From Verrucomicrobia bacterium UBA6775 (GTDB lineage Bacteria; Verrucomicrobiota; Verrucomicrobiia; Limisphaerales; UBA1096): DNA of 35,195 nt. The translations under genes and the position numbers were made by a program. The notes beneath the pieces were generated by a model that saw only the letters and a list, made by a program, of their open reading frames with translations, did no database searches and had not been told where the DNA came from. Positions 17,637-25,012 of this stretch are shown in pieces. Position 1 is the stretch's first letter. Every line of letters begins with the position of its first letter. The stretch covers positions 1 through 35,195 of the forward strand of contig DKGH01000224.1 of assembly GCA_002453165.1 (NCBI GenBank). The letters are read 5' to 3'.

Positions 17637-17942
17637 TCAGTTTTTCTTTTTGGGCTTGGTCGACTTCGACTTGCTGTCGCTCTTCGACTTGCTGTCCTTT
17701 TTTGATGTCGATTTTTTGGAATCGGAATCCTTCTTTGCACCGGCCTTGTAGCTTTCGCTGCGGTAGTCGGTCTCGTAGAAGCCGCTGCCCTTGAAGATGA
17801 TACCTGCCCCGGTGCCGATCAACCGGCGCACCATGCCCTTGCATCTGGACTGCGGACAGTCCGTCAGCGGATCCGCCTTGATGGACTGAAACACCTCAAA
17901 CTCGTGGTCACACTTTTCACAAATGTATTCGTAGGTAGGCAT
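17637..17942 (-). CDS. FmdB-family zinc-ribbon protein with lysine/serine-rich tail
   Basis: A 101-residue protein. The frame extends further upstream, but MPTYEYICEKC at 17942 is the standard FmdB start. Zinc ligands are the CEKC pair near residues 8-11 and the cysteines of DCPQSRC. After the GTGAGIIFKGSGFYETDY motif comes a low-complexity tail of K, S and D. Regulatory function is assumed for the family but poorly tested. A TTGACT at 17995-17990 on this strand could be a -35 element, though no convincing -10 follows. It is divergent from the NIF3-family gene and convergent with dgt. Compare its cysteine-less relative at 7152-7352. Confidence 0.9.
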   Translation of the reverse strand: MPTYEYICEKCDHEFEVFQSIKADPLTDCPQSRCKGMVRRLIGTGAGIIFKGSGFYETDYRSESYKAGAKKDSDSKKSTSKKDSKSKSDSKSKSTKPKKKN

Positions 17943-18060
17943 CGGACTGCTTCTAAAAACCGGGCCAGTAACGGCAAGCCCCCGGTGAAAGTCAAGACCG
18001 CGCCCGGCCGATGGCATTTCCCGCTTGGCTTGGCGCCGTGGGATTGGTTCCCTCCTGTGC

Positions 18061-18822
18061 ATGGCCAAGGCAAAACTTGCCGACATCGTCGCCCACTGCA
18101 ACCGCACCCTGAAACCGGACTCATTTGAGGATTGGCCCGGCGCAGTCAACGGGTTGCAGGTGGAAAACCGGGGCAGCGTCTCCCGCATCGCCGCCGCGGT
18201 GGATGCCACACCGGCAACGGTCAAAAAGGCGGCCGACGAGGGTGCCGACCTGCTGATCGTTCATCACGGATTATTCTGGGGTAAAACCCATCCGTGGACC
18301 GGCAACCGCTACAAGCTGCTGCGGCTGCTGCTTGACAACAACATCGCCGTTTACAGTTCGCACCTGCCGCTCGACGCCCACCCGCGACTTGGCAACAATA
18401 CTGGGCTTTGCCGGGAGCTTGGCATCCGTTCGCCCAAGCCGTTTTTCATCGAACGCGGCCAGGCGATTGGTTTGCGCGGCGAGCTGGACATCACCCGGGC
18501 CGGCTTGGCCAAGCGCTTGGCCAAGGCCACCGGCTGCGAGCCGACCGTGCTGCCGGGCGGTGCGGCGCGCTGCAAAAAGATCGGCGTTGTCACCGGGGGC
18601 GCCGGGGCGGAAATGAAGACGGCTGCCGACGAGGGAGTCGACACGTTCATCACCGGGGAGGGCCAGCACTGGACGTTTGCGCTGGCCGAGGATCTTGGCC
18701 TGAATGTGCTGTACGGCGGCCACTACGCCACGGAGACGTTCGGCGTCAAGTCGCTCAGCGATTCGCTCGCCAGGAAATTCAAGCTGCCGTGTGTGTTCAT
18801 CGATCACCCAACCGGATTGTGA
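18061..18822 (+). CDS. NIF3 / DUF34 dinuclear-metal hexameric protein
   Basis: A 253-residue member of the NIF3 (YbgI/DUF34) family. I use the ATG at 18061 (MAKAKLADIVAHC); the frame also opens 36 bp earlier at a TTG. Metal ligands seen: the HHG motif in LLIVHHGLFW, H and D in SSHLPLDAH, and a C-terminal HYATE with preceding GEGQHW. Family members form toroidal hexamers with a binuclear metal site; GTP cyclohydrolase or metal-chaperone roles have been proposed, none settled. A palindrome dimer (18504-18525) encodes AGLAKRLAKA in a variable helix between the conserved halves. Confidence 0.93.
   Translation: MAKAKLADIVAHCNRTLKPDSFEDWPGAVNGLQVENRGSVSRIAAAVDATPATVKKAADEGADLLIVHHGLFWGKTHPWTGNRYKLLRLLLDNNIAVYSSHLPLDAHPRLGNNTGLCRELGIRSPKPFFIERGQAIGLRGELDITRAGLAKRLAKATGCEPTVLPGGAARCKKIGVVTGGAGAEMKTAADEGVDTFITGEGQHWTFALAEDLGLNVLYGGHYATETFGVKSLSDSLARKFKLPCVFIDHPTGL
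18504..18525. repeat. Palindrome dimer, 12-bp phase
   Basis: Two units 12 bp apart in the NIF3-family gene, encoding LAKRLAK. Confidence 0.9.
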
Positions 18823-18875
18823 CGGGACGCGATGTCGTGATTGCCAGCGCCTGGTTTTCAAAATACGTTTTCCCC

Positions 18876-19349
18876 GTGAACCGCATTTCACAACTTGCCG
18901 CGGCACTGCTTGTTTTCGGCGTGGCCACCGCCGCCCATGCCGAGGCTAAAATCAGCAAGGTCCTGCCGCACTGGCTCGACAAAAAGGGGCGCCACACGCT
19001 TTCGCCCAGCCTGTTGGAGCGCGACGCCTATCAGGCCCAGCTCCGCGCCAACCCGGATCAACGCTCCGGGATTCGTTTCGATGTCAAGTGGAGCGGGATT
19101 GGCAGTGAGTTGAAACTTAAGGTCGAGTTACAAATCACCGACGCGGCCAAGCCGGTCGTCCTCAGCCAGCCGCTCAAGGCTGGTCGACGCGGAGGTTGGA
19201 GTGCCATCACGCTCGATGGAGAGCGTTTCAAGTCTCTCGGTAAAATTGTGGCGTGGCGGGCAAGTTTGCTCGACGGCGACAAGACGCTGGCCGAGCACAA
19301 ATCATTTCTTTGGCCGCGCGAAACGCCGTCGAAAAAGGCTGCCGATTGA
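18876..19349 (+). CDS. Hypothetical secreted protein
   Basis: I choose the GTG at 18876, which gives a 157-residue protein with a textbook signal peptide (MNRISQLAAALLVFGV, cleavage after AHA). In-frame sequence further upstream is a shadow over the NIF3-family gene. The mature part is mostly beta-like, with charged residues and repeated K/R, and contains no motif I recognise. It may be a beta-sandwich periplasmic protein. It lies between the NIF3-family gene and parB on the same strand; the stop codon overlaps a TTGACA (19346-19351) that could serve as -35 for parB. Confidence 0.7.
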   Translation: MNRISQLAAALLVFGVATAAHAEAKISKVLPHWLDKKGRHTLSPSLLERDAYQAQLRANPDQRSGIRFDVKWSGIGSELKLKVELQITDAAKPVVLSQPLKAGRRGGWSAITLDGERFKSLGKIVAWRASLLDGDKTLAEHKSFLWPRETPSKKAAD

Positions 19350-19380
19350 CAACCGGCCTCCCCTTCCCCATCTTTTGCAC

Positions 19381-20298
19381 ATGGCAAAAACCGGTCTAGG
19401 TCGCGGACTGGGTTCACTGTTGGGGGCGCGCCCGTCGGCTGCCCCAAGCGAACCCACCGAGGCACCACCCGAACCCACCCCCGCGGAGGCTTCTCCCGCC
19501 GGGCCAGGCGAGGTTCCCGTGGGCGAAATCCTCCCCGGCGCGATGCAACCGCGCACCGGTTTTGATGATGAGTCGCTCAATGAGTTGGCGGAGTCCATCC
19601 GGGAAAACGGCATCATGCAGCCGCTCGTCGTGCGGCCTCGCGAGGGAGGCTACGAACTCATCGCCGGCGAGCGACGTTGGCGTGCCTCACAAATGGCCGG
19701 CTTGGCCAGGGTGCCGGTCATCGTCCGCGATGTGGACGACCAGACCGCCCTCGAGCTGGCACTGATCGAAAACCTGCAGCGCGAAGACCTGGACCCGATA
19801 GAGGAATCCAAGGGCTACTCACAGTTGATGGATCAATTTGATCTCACGCAGGAGGAGGTCGCCACCCGGGTCGGCAAAAATCGGGCCACCGTGGCCAACG
19901 CCCTGCGCTTGGCCAAGCTGCCAGCCGAGGTGCAGGCTTACGTGCGAGACGGCATGCTCTCGAGCGGCCACGCCAAGGCCATCCTCGGCCTGAAAGATGC
20001 CGGGGATCAGGTCGCCGCGGCCAAGCGGGTAATCAAAAAGGAGTTGAGCGTCCGCGCCACGGAGGATCTGGTGAGTGAGCTTGGCCAAGCGGACGGCACG
20101 AAGGCCAAGCGCGGCAGCAAGGCCAAGTCCCCCGCCGCCACCGCGCACATTCAAAATCTCGAAGCCAAGCTGCAGGAGCGGCTGGGCACCAAGGTCACAC
20201 TGCGTTATCGCAAGGGCAAAGGCTCGGTGGACATCAAGTTTTTCAATGACGAGGATCTGCAACGCATCCTCGAGACGCTCGGCGTCGAAGCCGATTAA
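19381..20298 (+). CDS. parB: ParB/Spo0J chromosome-partitioning protein
   Basis: A 305-residue ParB. The N-terminal MAKTGLGRGLGSLLG box normally engages ParA. A proline/glutamate-rich linker (about 20-45) leads to the CTP-binding core with GERRWR (96-101) and ENLQREDL (130-137). A helix-turn-helix (about 150-185) should bind parS, and a C-terminal dimerisation domain follows. No parA is adjacent, which is unusual, and I saw no parS-like site. The ATG is only 7 bp from a possible -10 (CATCTT 19369-19374, 17 bp from TTGACA), so a leaderless transcript is possible but weakly supported. Two palindromes encode LRLAKL and ELGQA. Confidence 0.95.
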   Translation: MAKTGLGRGLGSLLGARPSAAPSEPTEAPPEPTPAEASPAGPGEVPVGEILPGAMQPRTGFDDESLNELAESIRENGIMQPLVVRPREGGYELIAGERRWRASQMAGLARVPVIVRDVDDQTALELALIENLQREDLDPIEESKGYSQLMDQFDLTQEEVATRVGKNRATVANALRLAKLPAEVQAYVRDGMLSSGHAKAILGLKDAGDQVAAAKRVIKKELSVRATEDLVSELGQADGTKAKRGSKAKSPAATAHIQNLEAKLQERLGTKVTLRYRKGKGSVDIKFFNDEDLQRILETLGVEAD

Positions 20299-20303
20299 TT
20301 TTC

Positions 20304-20870
20304 ATGGTTCTGGATATTGTCAAATACGGAGACCCGGTGCTCCGCCAAAAGGGCGAGCGTGTGGAAAACATCAAGCCCGAGCTGACGCAACTCATCGACA
20401 ACATGCTCGAGACGATGCACGACGCGCACGGCATCGGGCTGGCCGCACAGCAAATCGGGCGCGCGCTGCAGTTGGCCACGGTGGACGTGACCGGTGTCGA
20501 GGATCGCCCCTCGCGCATGGAGGTGAACGGCGAAAAGGTCAACCCTGAGGACTACATGCCGTTGATCCTGTTCAACCCGGAATGGACCGCCGTCGGGGAT
20601 GCGACTGAGGTCGGCCCCGAGGGATGCCTGAGTTTCCCCGAGGTGTACGGGGATGTGAAACGACCGGAGGAAATCGACGTCTCTGCCATGGACGAAAAAG
20701 GCGAAGCAGTCGCCTTCCGGTGCGGCGGGCTTTTGGCGCGGGCCATCCAGCACGAGTGGGATCATCTTCAAGGCATCCTCTTCATCGATCGCATGGACGG
20801 CCTCGTCCGCGCTGACCTCAAGCCGGAGATTGACGCCATTCAGGCGGAGACGAAAAAGGCCCTCGGCTAA
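20304..20870 (+). CDS. def: Peptide deformylase
   Basis: A 188-residue enzyme removing the formyl group from nascent N-terminal methionine. All three family motifs are present: GIGLAAQQIG (43-52), EGCLSFPE with the metal cysteine (106-113), and QHEWDHLQG with the two metal histidines and catalytic glutamate (149-157). A short insertion between motifs 1 and 2 (GVEDRPSRMEVNGEKVNPED) is common in non-proteobacterial forms. It starts 5 bp after the parB stop and is followed after 13 bp by the pseudopilin-like gene, so these are probably co-transcribed. Confidence 0.97.
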   Translation: MVLDIVKYGDPVLRQKGERVENIKPELTQLIDNMLETMHDAHGIGLAAQQIGRALQLATVDVTGVEDRPSRMEVNGEKVNPEDYMPLILFNPEWTAVGDATEVGPEGCLSFPEVYGDVKRPEEIDVSAMDEKGEAVAFRCGGLLARAIQHEWDHLQGILFIDRMDGLVRADLKPEIDAIQAETKKALG

Positions 20871-20883
20871 TCCCCTCCCTGCC

Positions 20884-21735
20884 ATGAAAACCTGCTCCCG
20901 CTTTCCCACCGTTGGGCAGGCCAGCCGTGGCTTCACATTGATCGAGCTGTTGGTGGTGATCGCGATTATCGCCATCCTCGCCGGACTGCTCCTGCCAGCA
21001 TTGGCCCGGGCCAAGCAAAAGGCGCTCGGCATCTCCTGCATGAACAACCTCCGGCAGTTGCAGTTGGCCGTCACCTACTTTTGCGATGCCAACGACGACA
21101 CCCTGCCGAGCCACTCGCGCTGGGTGCAAAACCAGTGGATGGATTTCAATGGCAGCAACCCCGCCAACACCGAATTGGGCATCCTGATGAATCCCCGAAA
21201 CGCGCTGCTCGCCCCGTACACCGAGACGCCGGCTATTTACAAATGCCCGGCGGATCGCAGCACCGTGAAGATCAAGGGCAAACCGGTGCCGCGCATCCGG
21301 AGCATGTCGATGAACGCCGTGATCGAGGGGTCGGACGACTTTTATTCCCCGAACCAATACCGCTGGTGGATCGGTGTCCCGCCGTATCGCGTGTACAAAA
21401 AAATGGGCGACATCACTGCCCCCTCGCCCAGTCAATTTTGGATGCTGCTCGACGAACACCCGGACACGATCAACAATGGCGACATGGCGGTGAAGTGTGA
21501 TGCGAGAGGGGCGGATGCGCGGTTCATCGACTACCCGGCGAGCTACCACAACGGAGCCTGCGGAATCTCGTTCGCCGACGGTCACGCGGAGATCAAATTG
21601 TGGATCGACAACCGAACCAAGCCGCCGGCCACCTACGGAAAGTCCTCCCCCATCACGCCCGGTTCACCAAACAATCCCGATATCGCCTGGTTGCAGGATC
21701 GCACCTCAGCACTGCGGGCAAATGTTGAGCGCTAA
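20884..21735 (+). CDS. Pseudopilin-like protein with prepilin cleavage motif and H-X9-DG motif
   Basis: A 283-residue protein. The ATG at 20884 gives a short basic leader, then the prepilin peptidase site RG|FTLIELLVV (Gly16/Phe17, Glu21) and a hydrophobic helix to about residue 40. The C-terminal part has HNGACGISFADGH, matching the H-X9-DG motif of the large pseudopilin-like families of Planctomycetes and Verrucomicrobiota. Processing by a prepilin peptidase and assembly with type II secretion or pilus-like machinery are likely; the specific role is unknown. The stop overlaps that of the convergent TPR gene by 4 bp. Confidence 0.9.
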   Translation: MKTCSRFPTVGQASRGFTLIELLVVIAIIAILAGLLLPALARAKQKALGISCMNNLRQLQLAVTYFCDANDDTLPSHSRWVQNQWMDFNGSNPANTELGILMNPRNALLAPYTETPAIYKCPADRSTVKIKGKPVPRIRSMSMNAVIEGSDDFYSPNQYRWWIGVPPYRVYKKMGDITAPSPSQFWMLLDEHPDTINNGDMAVKCDARGADARFIDYPASYHNGACGISFADGHAEIKLWIDNRTKPPATYGKSSPITPGSPNNPDIAWLQDRTSALRANVER

Positions 21736-22904
21736 GGCTGGGCCGGCTTGCCCATTTTTATGCGGACGTTGTTCAATAGGCCCTTCCCGCGGAAATATTT
21801 TTTACTGGCGATCTGCCCGGCTTTTTGTGCCGCGGCGATCTCGTTTTGTGCCGCCTGTCTTTCTTCCGGTTTCGTTGCCTTGGCCAACTGGTTTTGAGCG
21901 TTTTGAATGCGAAGTCGCTCGTAATGCATGCCACCCTCCGCCACCTTGACCGCCTCGCCCAGTTCCTTTTCTGCTTCATCCAGTTTTCCTTGCTGCATGT
22001 AGGCGAGTCCCAGGTTTTGGCGAGCGTCATAATAGGTCGGCTGGATGCCTACCGCCTTCGCGAAGTAAGTCTCTGCCTTGCCAATGTCGCCCCGCATCGC
22101 GTGAACCGTACCGAGATTATTGTGTGTGTTAGGGTTGTCCGGGAAAATCTTGATCGAGGCTTCGTAATGCTGGATCGCCTCCGCGAACCGTTTTTGATCC
22201 TTCAATAGGTTGCCAAGGTTGTTGTGTGCCTCGGAATATTCCGGCGCAAGCTGGATCGCCTTTTCATAGGCGGCGATCGCCCGGTCCGTTTCACCCCTCG
22301 CCTTGTGCGCGATGCCCATGTTGAAAAACACATCGGGGTCGCCCTCGCCATCGGCGAACTCCAATGCCTCCCGATACTTGGCCAACGCACCGGCAGGGTC
22401 CCCTTTTTGGACAAGCGCATTCCCCTCTTCCATCAAATTCACGACCTTGTCCGGGTCTCCCAGTTTGGTGGTCGGGTCGTCGTCCAGCTTGATCGCGTTG
22501 AGCTGCTTTAGAATGTCATCCACCGACTCCTCCCCATCACCACCGGTCACGCCCGGGTCTGTCGGCTCCAAAGATGGCTCAAGCGATAGCGGATCAGAAA
22601 GCGTTGGTTCCGTTGGTGGAGTGACTACCACCGGCTCCAATGAAGGCTCGATGCTCGGTTCCAGCGATGGCTCGAGAGACGGCTCAAGCGTTGGTTCCAA
22701 ATTAGGCTCAACCGCGGCTGGTGCAGCAGGTGCCGATTCCACTGAAGGAGCCACCGCCGAAGGAGGCGTAACAGCCGCCTGATTCGTCTCAGCAACAGCC
22801 GGGGCGGCCGGCTGCTCAACCGTCGTCGGTTCCGAACCGCAGCCGGCCAACAACAGTGACAATGCAACCCCAGCCGCCAAGCGCTCTGTTAAAAACCTGT
22901 TCAC
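21732..22904 (-). CDS. TPR-repeat lipoprotein
   Basis: About 390 residues from the GTG at 22904, which yields a lipoprotein signal (LAAGVALSLLLAGC, acylated cysteine next). A low-complexity linker rich in A, P, V and E, with tandem LEPS repeats, spans about residues 25-130. Around five tetratricopeptide repeats follow, with phrases such as DVFFNMGIAHKARGETDRAI and AHNNLGNLLKDQKRFAEAI. The C-terminus is charged and coiled-coil-like. TPR lipoproteins usually scaffold envelope complexes; the partner is unknown. Transcription diverges from the interrupted gene at 23001. Confidence 0.88.
   Translation of the reverse strand: MNRFLTERLAAGVALSLLLAGCGSEPTTVEQPAAPAVAETNQAAVTPPSAVAPSVESAPAAPAAVEPNLEPTLEPSLEPSLEPSIEPSLEPVVVTPPTEPTLSDPLSLEPSLEPTDPGVTGGDGEESVDDILKQLNAIKLDDDPTTKLGDPDKVVNLMEEGNALVQKGDPAGALAKYREALEFADGEGDPDVFFNMGIAHKARGETDRAIAAYEKAIQLAPEYSEAHNNLGNLLKDQKRFAEAIQHYEASIKIFPDNPNTHNNLGTVHAMRGDIGKAETYFAKAVGIQPTYYDARQNLGLAYMQQGKLDEAEKELGEAVKVAEGGMHYERLRIQNAQNQLAKATKPEERQAAQNEIAAAQKAGQIASKKYFRGKGLLNNVRIKMGKPAQP
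22632..22700 (-). repeat. Tandem LEPT/LEPS/IEPS codon repeat in TPR lipoprotein
   Basis: A 69-bp stretch encoding LEPT, three LEPS, IEPS and a final LEP. Synonymous codons vary between units (CTC, CTG and TTG for Leu; TCT, TCG, AGC and TCA for Ser), so the repeat is kept at protein level rather than being recent slippage. A shorter LEPS echo lies downstream in the same linker. Confidence 0.8.
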
Positions 22905-22966
22905 CGGCAGGGAATCTAACAGACCTTGGACAAGCCGCAACCATCTTGCGGACGAAATCCCGTTGA

Positions 22967-22976
22967 CTTGGCCAAG
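22967..22976. repeat. Intergenic copy of the iterated palindrome
   Basis: CTTGGCCAAG in the divergent region between the TPR lipoprotein and the interrupted gene, 24 bp before the ATG at 23001. It is followed by the imperfect copy TACTTGGACAAGC. Confidence 0.85.
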
Positions 22977-23000
22977 TACTTGGACAAGCAGGTTAGCGTT

Positions 23001-23654
23001 ATGAATACCAAGCCGCTACTCATCCTCTCGCTGGCACTGAATGTCGTTTTCGGTGTCGTCATTATCACCACCCTCTCTCCCGAAACGGACTCCACGCTTG
23101 GCCTTAGCGGTACCGGTAACTACAGCGAATCTCCACTTGGCCAAGCGGCGACCAACAGCCAGCAGGTTGTCACCAACACGGTCGTCAAGCAGATGACCTG
23201 GGAAACGGTCGAAGCAGCCGACTATCACGAGTCCATCGAAAACCTCCGCAACATCGACTGCCCGGAGGAGACCATCCGCGACATCATTCTCGCCGACGTC
23301 AACAAACTCTAAAAAACCAAGCGTCGCGAGTTGGGTGGTAAGAAGGAATTCGAATTTTGGAAAACCAACTCCATGCTTTCGACGGGTATCGACCGGTATA
23401 ACGCCGAGGCGATGAAGGAACTCGACTCCGAGCGGGATGATCTCCTTCGGGAACTCGGCATCGAGAGCAGCCTCGAGAGCACGGTCAGTCAGCTCATCAA
23501 TCCGCTCGAGCAGATGTTCAGTTTTTTGCCGGAGAAAAAACAGGTCGCCGTCATAAAGGCCATCGGCAGCGAGGACTGGAAAACATTCACCGGCCGCAAA
23601 ACACTCAAAATGCCCCGAATGCGGTGGAAATTCCAGAGCCATAACACCGTTTGA
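23001..23654 (+). pseudogene. Membrane-anchored hypothetical gene broken by one in-frame TAA
   Basis: The first part (23001-23312) encodes MNTKPLLILSLALNVVFGVV, a signal anchor, then a soluble region ending CPEETIRDIILADVNKL. A TAA at 23310-23312 stops it. The very same frame continues without another stop to 23654 (KTKRRELGGKKEFEFWK and on), giving a 217-codon gene. From memory, similar verrucomicrobial proteins read NxLY or NxLF at this place, so the TAA looks like a Tyr codon changed by one base. An indel is excluded because the frame is the same on both sides. Either a recent pseudogene, a sequencing error, or stop readthrough. It has a palindrome (23136) encoding PLGQA. Confidence 0.7.
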
Positions 23655-23667
23655 TTCAGCCATTCCG

Positions 23668-23681
23668 CGCTTGGCCAAGCG
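23668..23681. repeat. Intergenic copy of the 14-bp iterated palindrome
   Basis: A perfect CGCTTGGCCAAGCG, 13 bp after the stop of the interrupted gene and 30 bp before the esterase ATG. Confidence 0.9.
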
Positions 23682-23711
23682 GTACGCTGTCCATACCATC
23701 GCCGACCCAGT

Positions 23712-24950
23712 ATGCTACGAAATTGTCTCGTTTTCATCGCCGCCCTTGGCTTGGCCTGTAGTTGTGCCTCCGCCCGGGAACTCAAGGAGTTCGACAATGA
23801 CGTCAACTACGACGAGTCCCGAATCCCGCACTACGACCTGCCCGACCCGCTGATCACCGCCGAGGGCAAACCGGTCACCACCGCCGAGCAATGGCGTAAC
23901 GTCCGTCGGCCGCAGATTTTGTCGCTCTTCGCCAATTTCATCTACGGCGCCGTGCCAGTGCCGCCCGAGCCCATCGAGCAAACTTACAAGGTCATCAAGG
24001 AGGACAAGGCGTTCATGGACGGCAAGGCGACCAAGCTCGATGTCTCCATCAGGTTCAAAAATCGCAAGGGAGCAGTGCAGACCCACGTGGTCGTGTTCAT
24101 CCCCAATGACGCGAAGGAACCGGCACCGGCGTTCATGATGCTGAGCTTCGACAGCCCGCGGGGAACAAGTCTACAGTTGAGCAGCAGCCGAAAGGGCCGG
24201 CTACGCAACGGCGTGCCGCTGGCCGATCTGATCGCAAACGGCTACGGCTATGTGTCGGTGTATCACGGCGATCTCATTGGGCACAACGAGGTGTCGTTCG
24301 GGCGCGGCATCCACAAGCTGTTTTTCCGCGACGGACAAAGTTTCCCCAAGGCCCACGAGTGGGGCGTCCTCGGGGCCAACGCCTGGACCGGCATGCGCGC
24401 GCTGGATTACCTTGAGACAAACGACCGCATCGACGCCAGTCGGATGGCTGTCATGGGCCATTCAAAAATGGGCAAGGCCACGCTTTGGGCGGCTGCGCAG
24501 GATGAGCGGTTCGCGCTGGCCATCTCGGCCCAGTCCGGCTGCGGCGGCGCGGCGTTGTGGCGGCGCAAGTACGGCGAGACGATGGCCAAGCTCAACCGCT
24601 TCCCCCACTGGCTCAGCATCAACGCCCGCAAGTTCAACGACCGAGAGGACGACCTGCCGGTGGATCAGCACATGCTGCTCTCGCTCATCGCCCCGCGGCC
24701 GGTGTACGTCGCCAGCGCCACGGCGGATACGTGGGCCGATCCTCACGGCGAGTTCCAGTCCGCGAACCACGCCGCCCCGGTCTACCGACTGCTCGGCAAA
24801 AAACCGCTCTCCGTTACCAAGCTGCCAACCGCCAACAAGCCGCTGCTCGACGGCGACATCGGCTACCACATCCGCACCGGCGGCCACTCGGTTGATCCCT
24901 ACGATTGGGATCAGTTCATCCAGTTCGCCAACCGGCATTTGAAGCGGTAG
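23712..24950 (+). CDS. Secreted CE15-like (glucuronoyl esterase type) alpha/beta hydrolase
   Basis: A 412-residue protein with a signal peptide (MLRNCLVFIAALGLACSCASA; the cysteines may also make it a lipoprotein). The nucleophile is Ser251 in GHSKMGK, matching the bacterial CE15 G-H/C-S-R/K-x-G-K motif. The downstream SGCGGAALWRRKYGE block and His392 in GGHSVDPYDW complete the CE15 pattern. CE15 enzymes hydrolyse esters of 4-O-methyl-glucuronic acid linking xylan to lignin; marine homologues may act on other uronates. It is followed closely by the DUF1592-type gene on the same strand. Confidence 0.85.
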   Translation: MLRNCLVFIAALGLACSCASARELKEFDNDVNYDESRIPHYDLPDPLITAEGKPVTTAEQWRNVRRPQILSLFANFIYGAVPVPPEPIEQTYKVIKEDKAFMDGKATKLDVSIRFKNRKGAVQTHVVVFIPNDAKEPAPAFMMLSFDSPRGTSLQLSSSRKGRLRNGVPLADLIANGYGYVSVYHGDLIGHNEVSFGRGIHKLFFRDGQSFPKAHEWGVLGANAWTGMRALDYLETNDRIDASRMAVMGHSKMGKATLWAAAQDERFALAISAQSGCGGAALWRRKYGETMAKLNRFPHWLSINARKFNDREDDLPVDQHMLLSLIAPRPVYVASATADTWADPHGEFQSANHAAPVYRLLGKKPLSVTKLPTANKPLLDGDIGYHIRTGGHSVDPYDWDQFIQFANRHLKR

Positions 24951-24951
24951 C

Positions 24952-24961
24952 CTTGGCCAAG
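24952..24961. repeat. Intergenic copy of the iterated palindrome
   Basis: CTTGGCCAAG beginning two bases after the stop codon of the CE15-like gene and about 50 bp before the next start. Confidence 0.85.
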
Positions 24962-25012
24962 CCGGTTGGGACGGCATTGAATGAAACCCCGTCCTCCGAC
25001 GTTCTAACAGTT

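Noticed and set aside
20818..21585. A 255-codon minus-strand frame.
   Set aside because: Antisense to the pseudopilin-like gene; no supporting motif.
22963..22990. TTGACT upstream of the interrupted gene as a promoter.
   Set aside because: No reasonable -10 lies 16-18 bp downstream, and the TTGACT overlaps the palindrome copy.
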